Origin: [Eubacterium] saphenum
GTDB taxonomy: Bacteria > Bacillota > Clostridia > Oscillospirales > Ruminococcaceae
DNA: 5,437 nucleotides
Assembly (NCBI GenBank): GCA_004555855.1
Contig: SFJQ01000102.1
Coordinates: 1-5,437, forward strand
Direction of reading: 5' to 3'
Numbering within the stretch: the first letter of the stretch is position 1; each line of letters begins with the position of its first letter. A program made the translations under genes and the position numbers. The notes beneath the pieces are model-generated. The model ran no database searches and was not told the origin of the DNA. It saw only the letters and a list, made by a program, of their open reading frames with translations. This document shows, one piece after another, positions 5,433-5,437 of this stretch.

Positions 5433-5437
5433 ACAAT

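Overview
The window looks like a chromosomal fragment from a fibre-degrading anaerobic Bacillota, most likely a Clostridia/Oscillospiraceae (Ruminococcus-like) gut or rumen organism. The basis is inference: the cellobiose 2-epimerase keeps the Ruminococcus albus enzyme's length and active-site spacing, it is paired with a GH26 beta-mannanase, the two-component system is VanR/VanS-like, Shine-Dalgarno sites are AGGAG-type, and base composition is mixed. No tRNA, rRNA, CRISPR array, transposase or attachment site is visible.

Left third (1-2253): a small mannan-utilisation locus. At the left edge, on the minus strand, is the first 24 codons of a gene whose N-terminus resembles AraC-family regulators. 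Diverging from it by 42 bp is a cellobiose 2-epimerase gene (115-1287), followed after 11 bp by a cytoplasmic GH26 mannanase (1299-2253). In the known mannobiose pathway, the mannanase releases mannobiose, the epimerase converts it to mannosyl-glucose, and a GH130 phosphorylase splits that; the phosphorylase is not in this window. The mannanase frame is broken by one extra A in an A7 run at 1438-1444; both active-site glutamates lie intact downstream.

Middle (2255-4848): three minus-strand genes. An OmpR/VanR-type response regulator (4150-4848) overlaps a VanS-like histidine kinase (3084-4184). After 82 bp comes a signal-anchored C39-type papain-fold peptidase (2255-3001). The gap before the peptidase holds a near-perfect 36-bp inverted repeat. 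It contains a consensus -10 in its centre and the peptidase Shine-Dalgarno in one arm, and it pairs completely only as minus-strand RNA. This is the most interesting non-coding element here. The peptidase and mannanase genes converge with a single base between them.

Right end (4849-5437): two divergent extended -10 promoters drive the response regulator (minus) and a plus-strand class I SAM-dependent methyltransferase remnant (4999-5405). The remnant has an in-frame TGA after its SAM-binding glycine motif, has lost the middle of the protein, and carries its C-terminus in another frame. It is a multiply damaged pseudogene.

I did not find a clearly new multi-gene system. The leads worth checking are the hairpin/promoter element ahead of the peptidase, the possible link between that peptidase and the VanRS-like pair, and the two disrupted genes.
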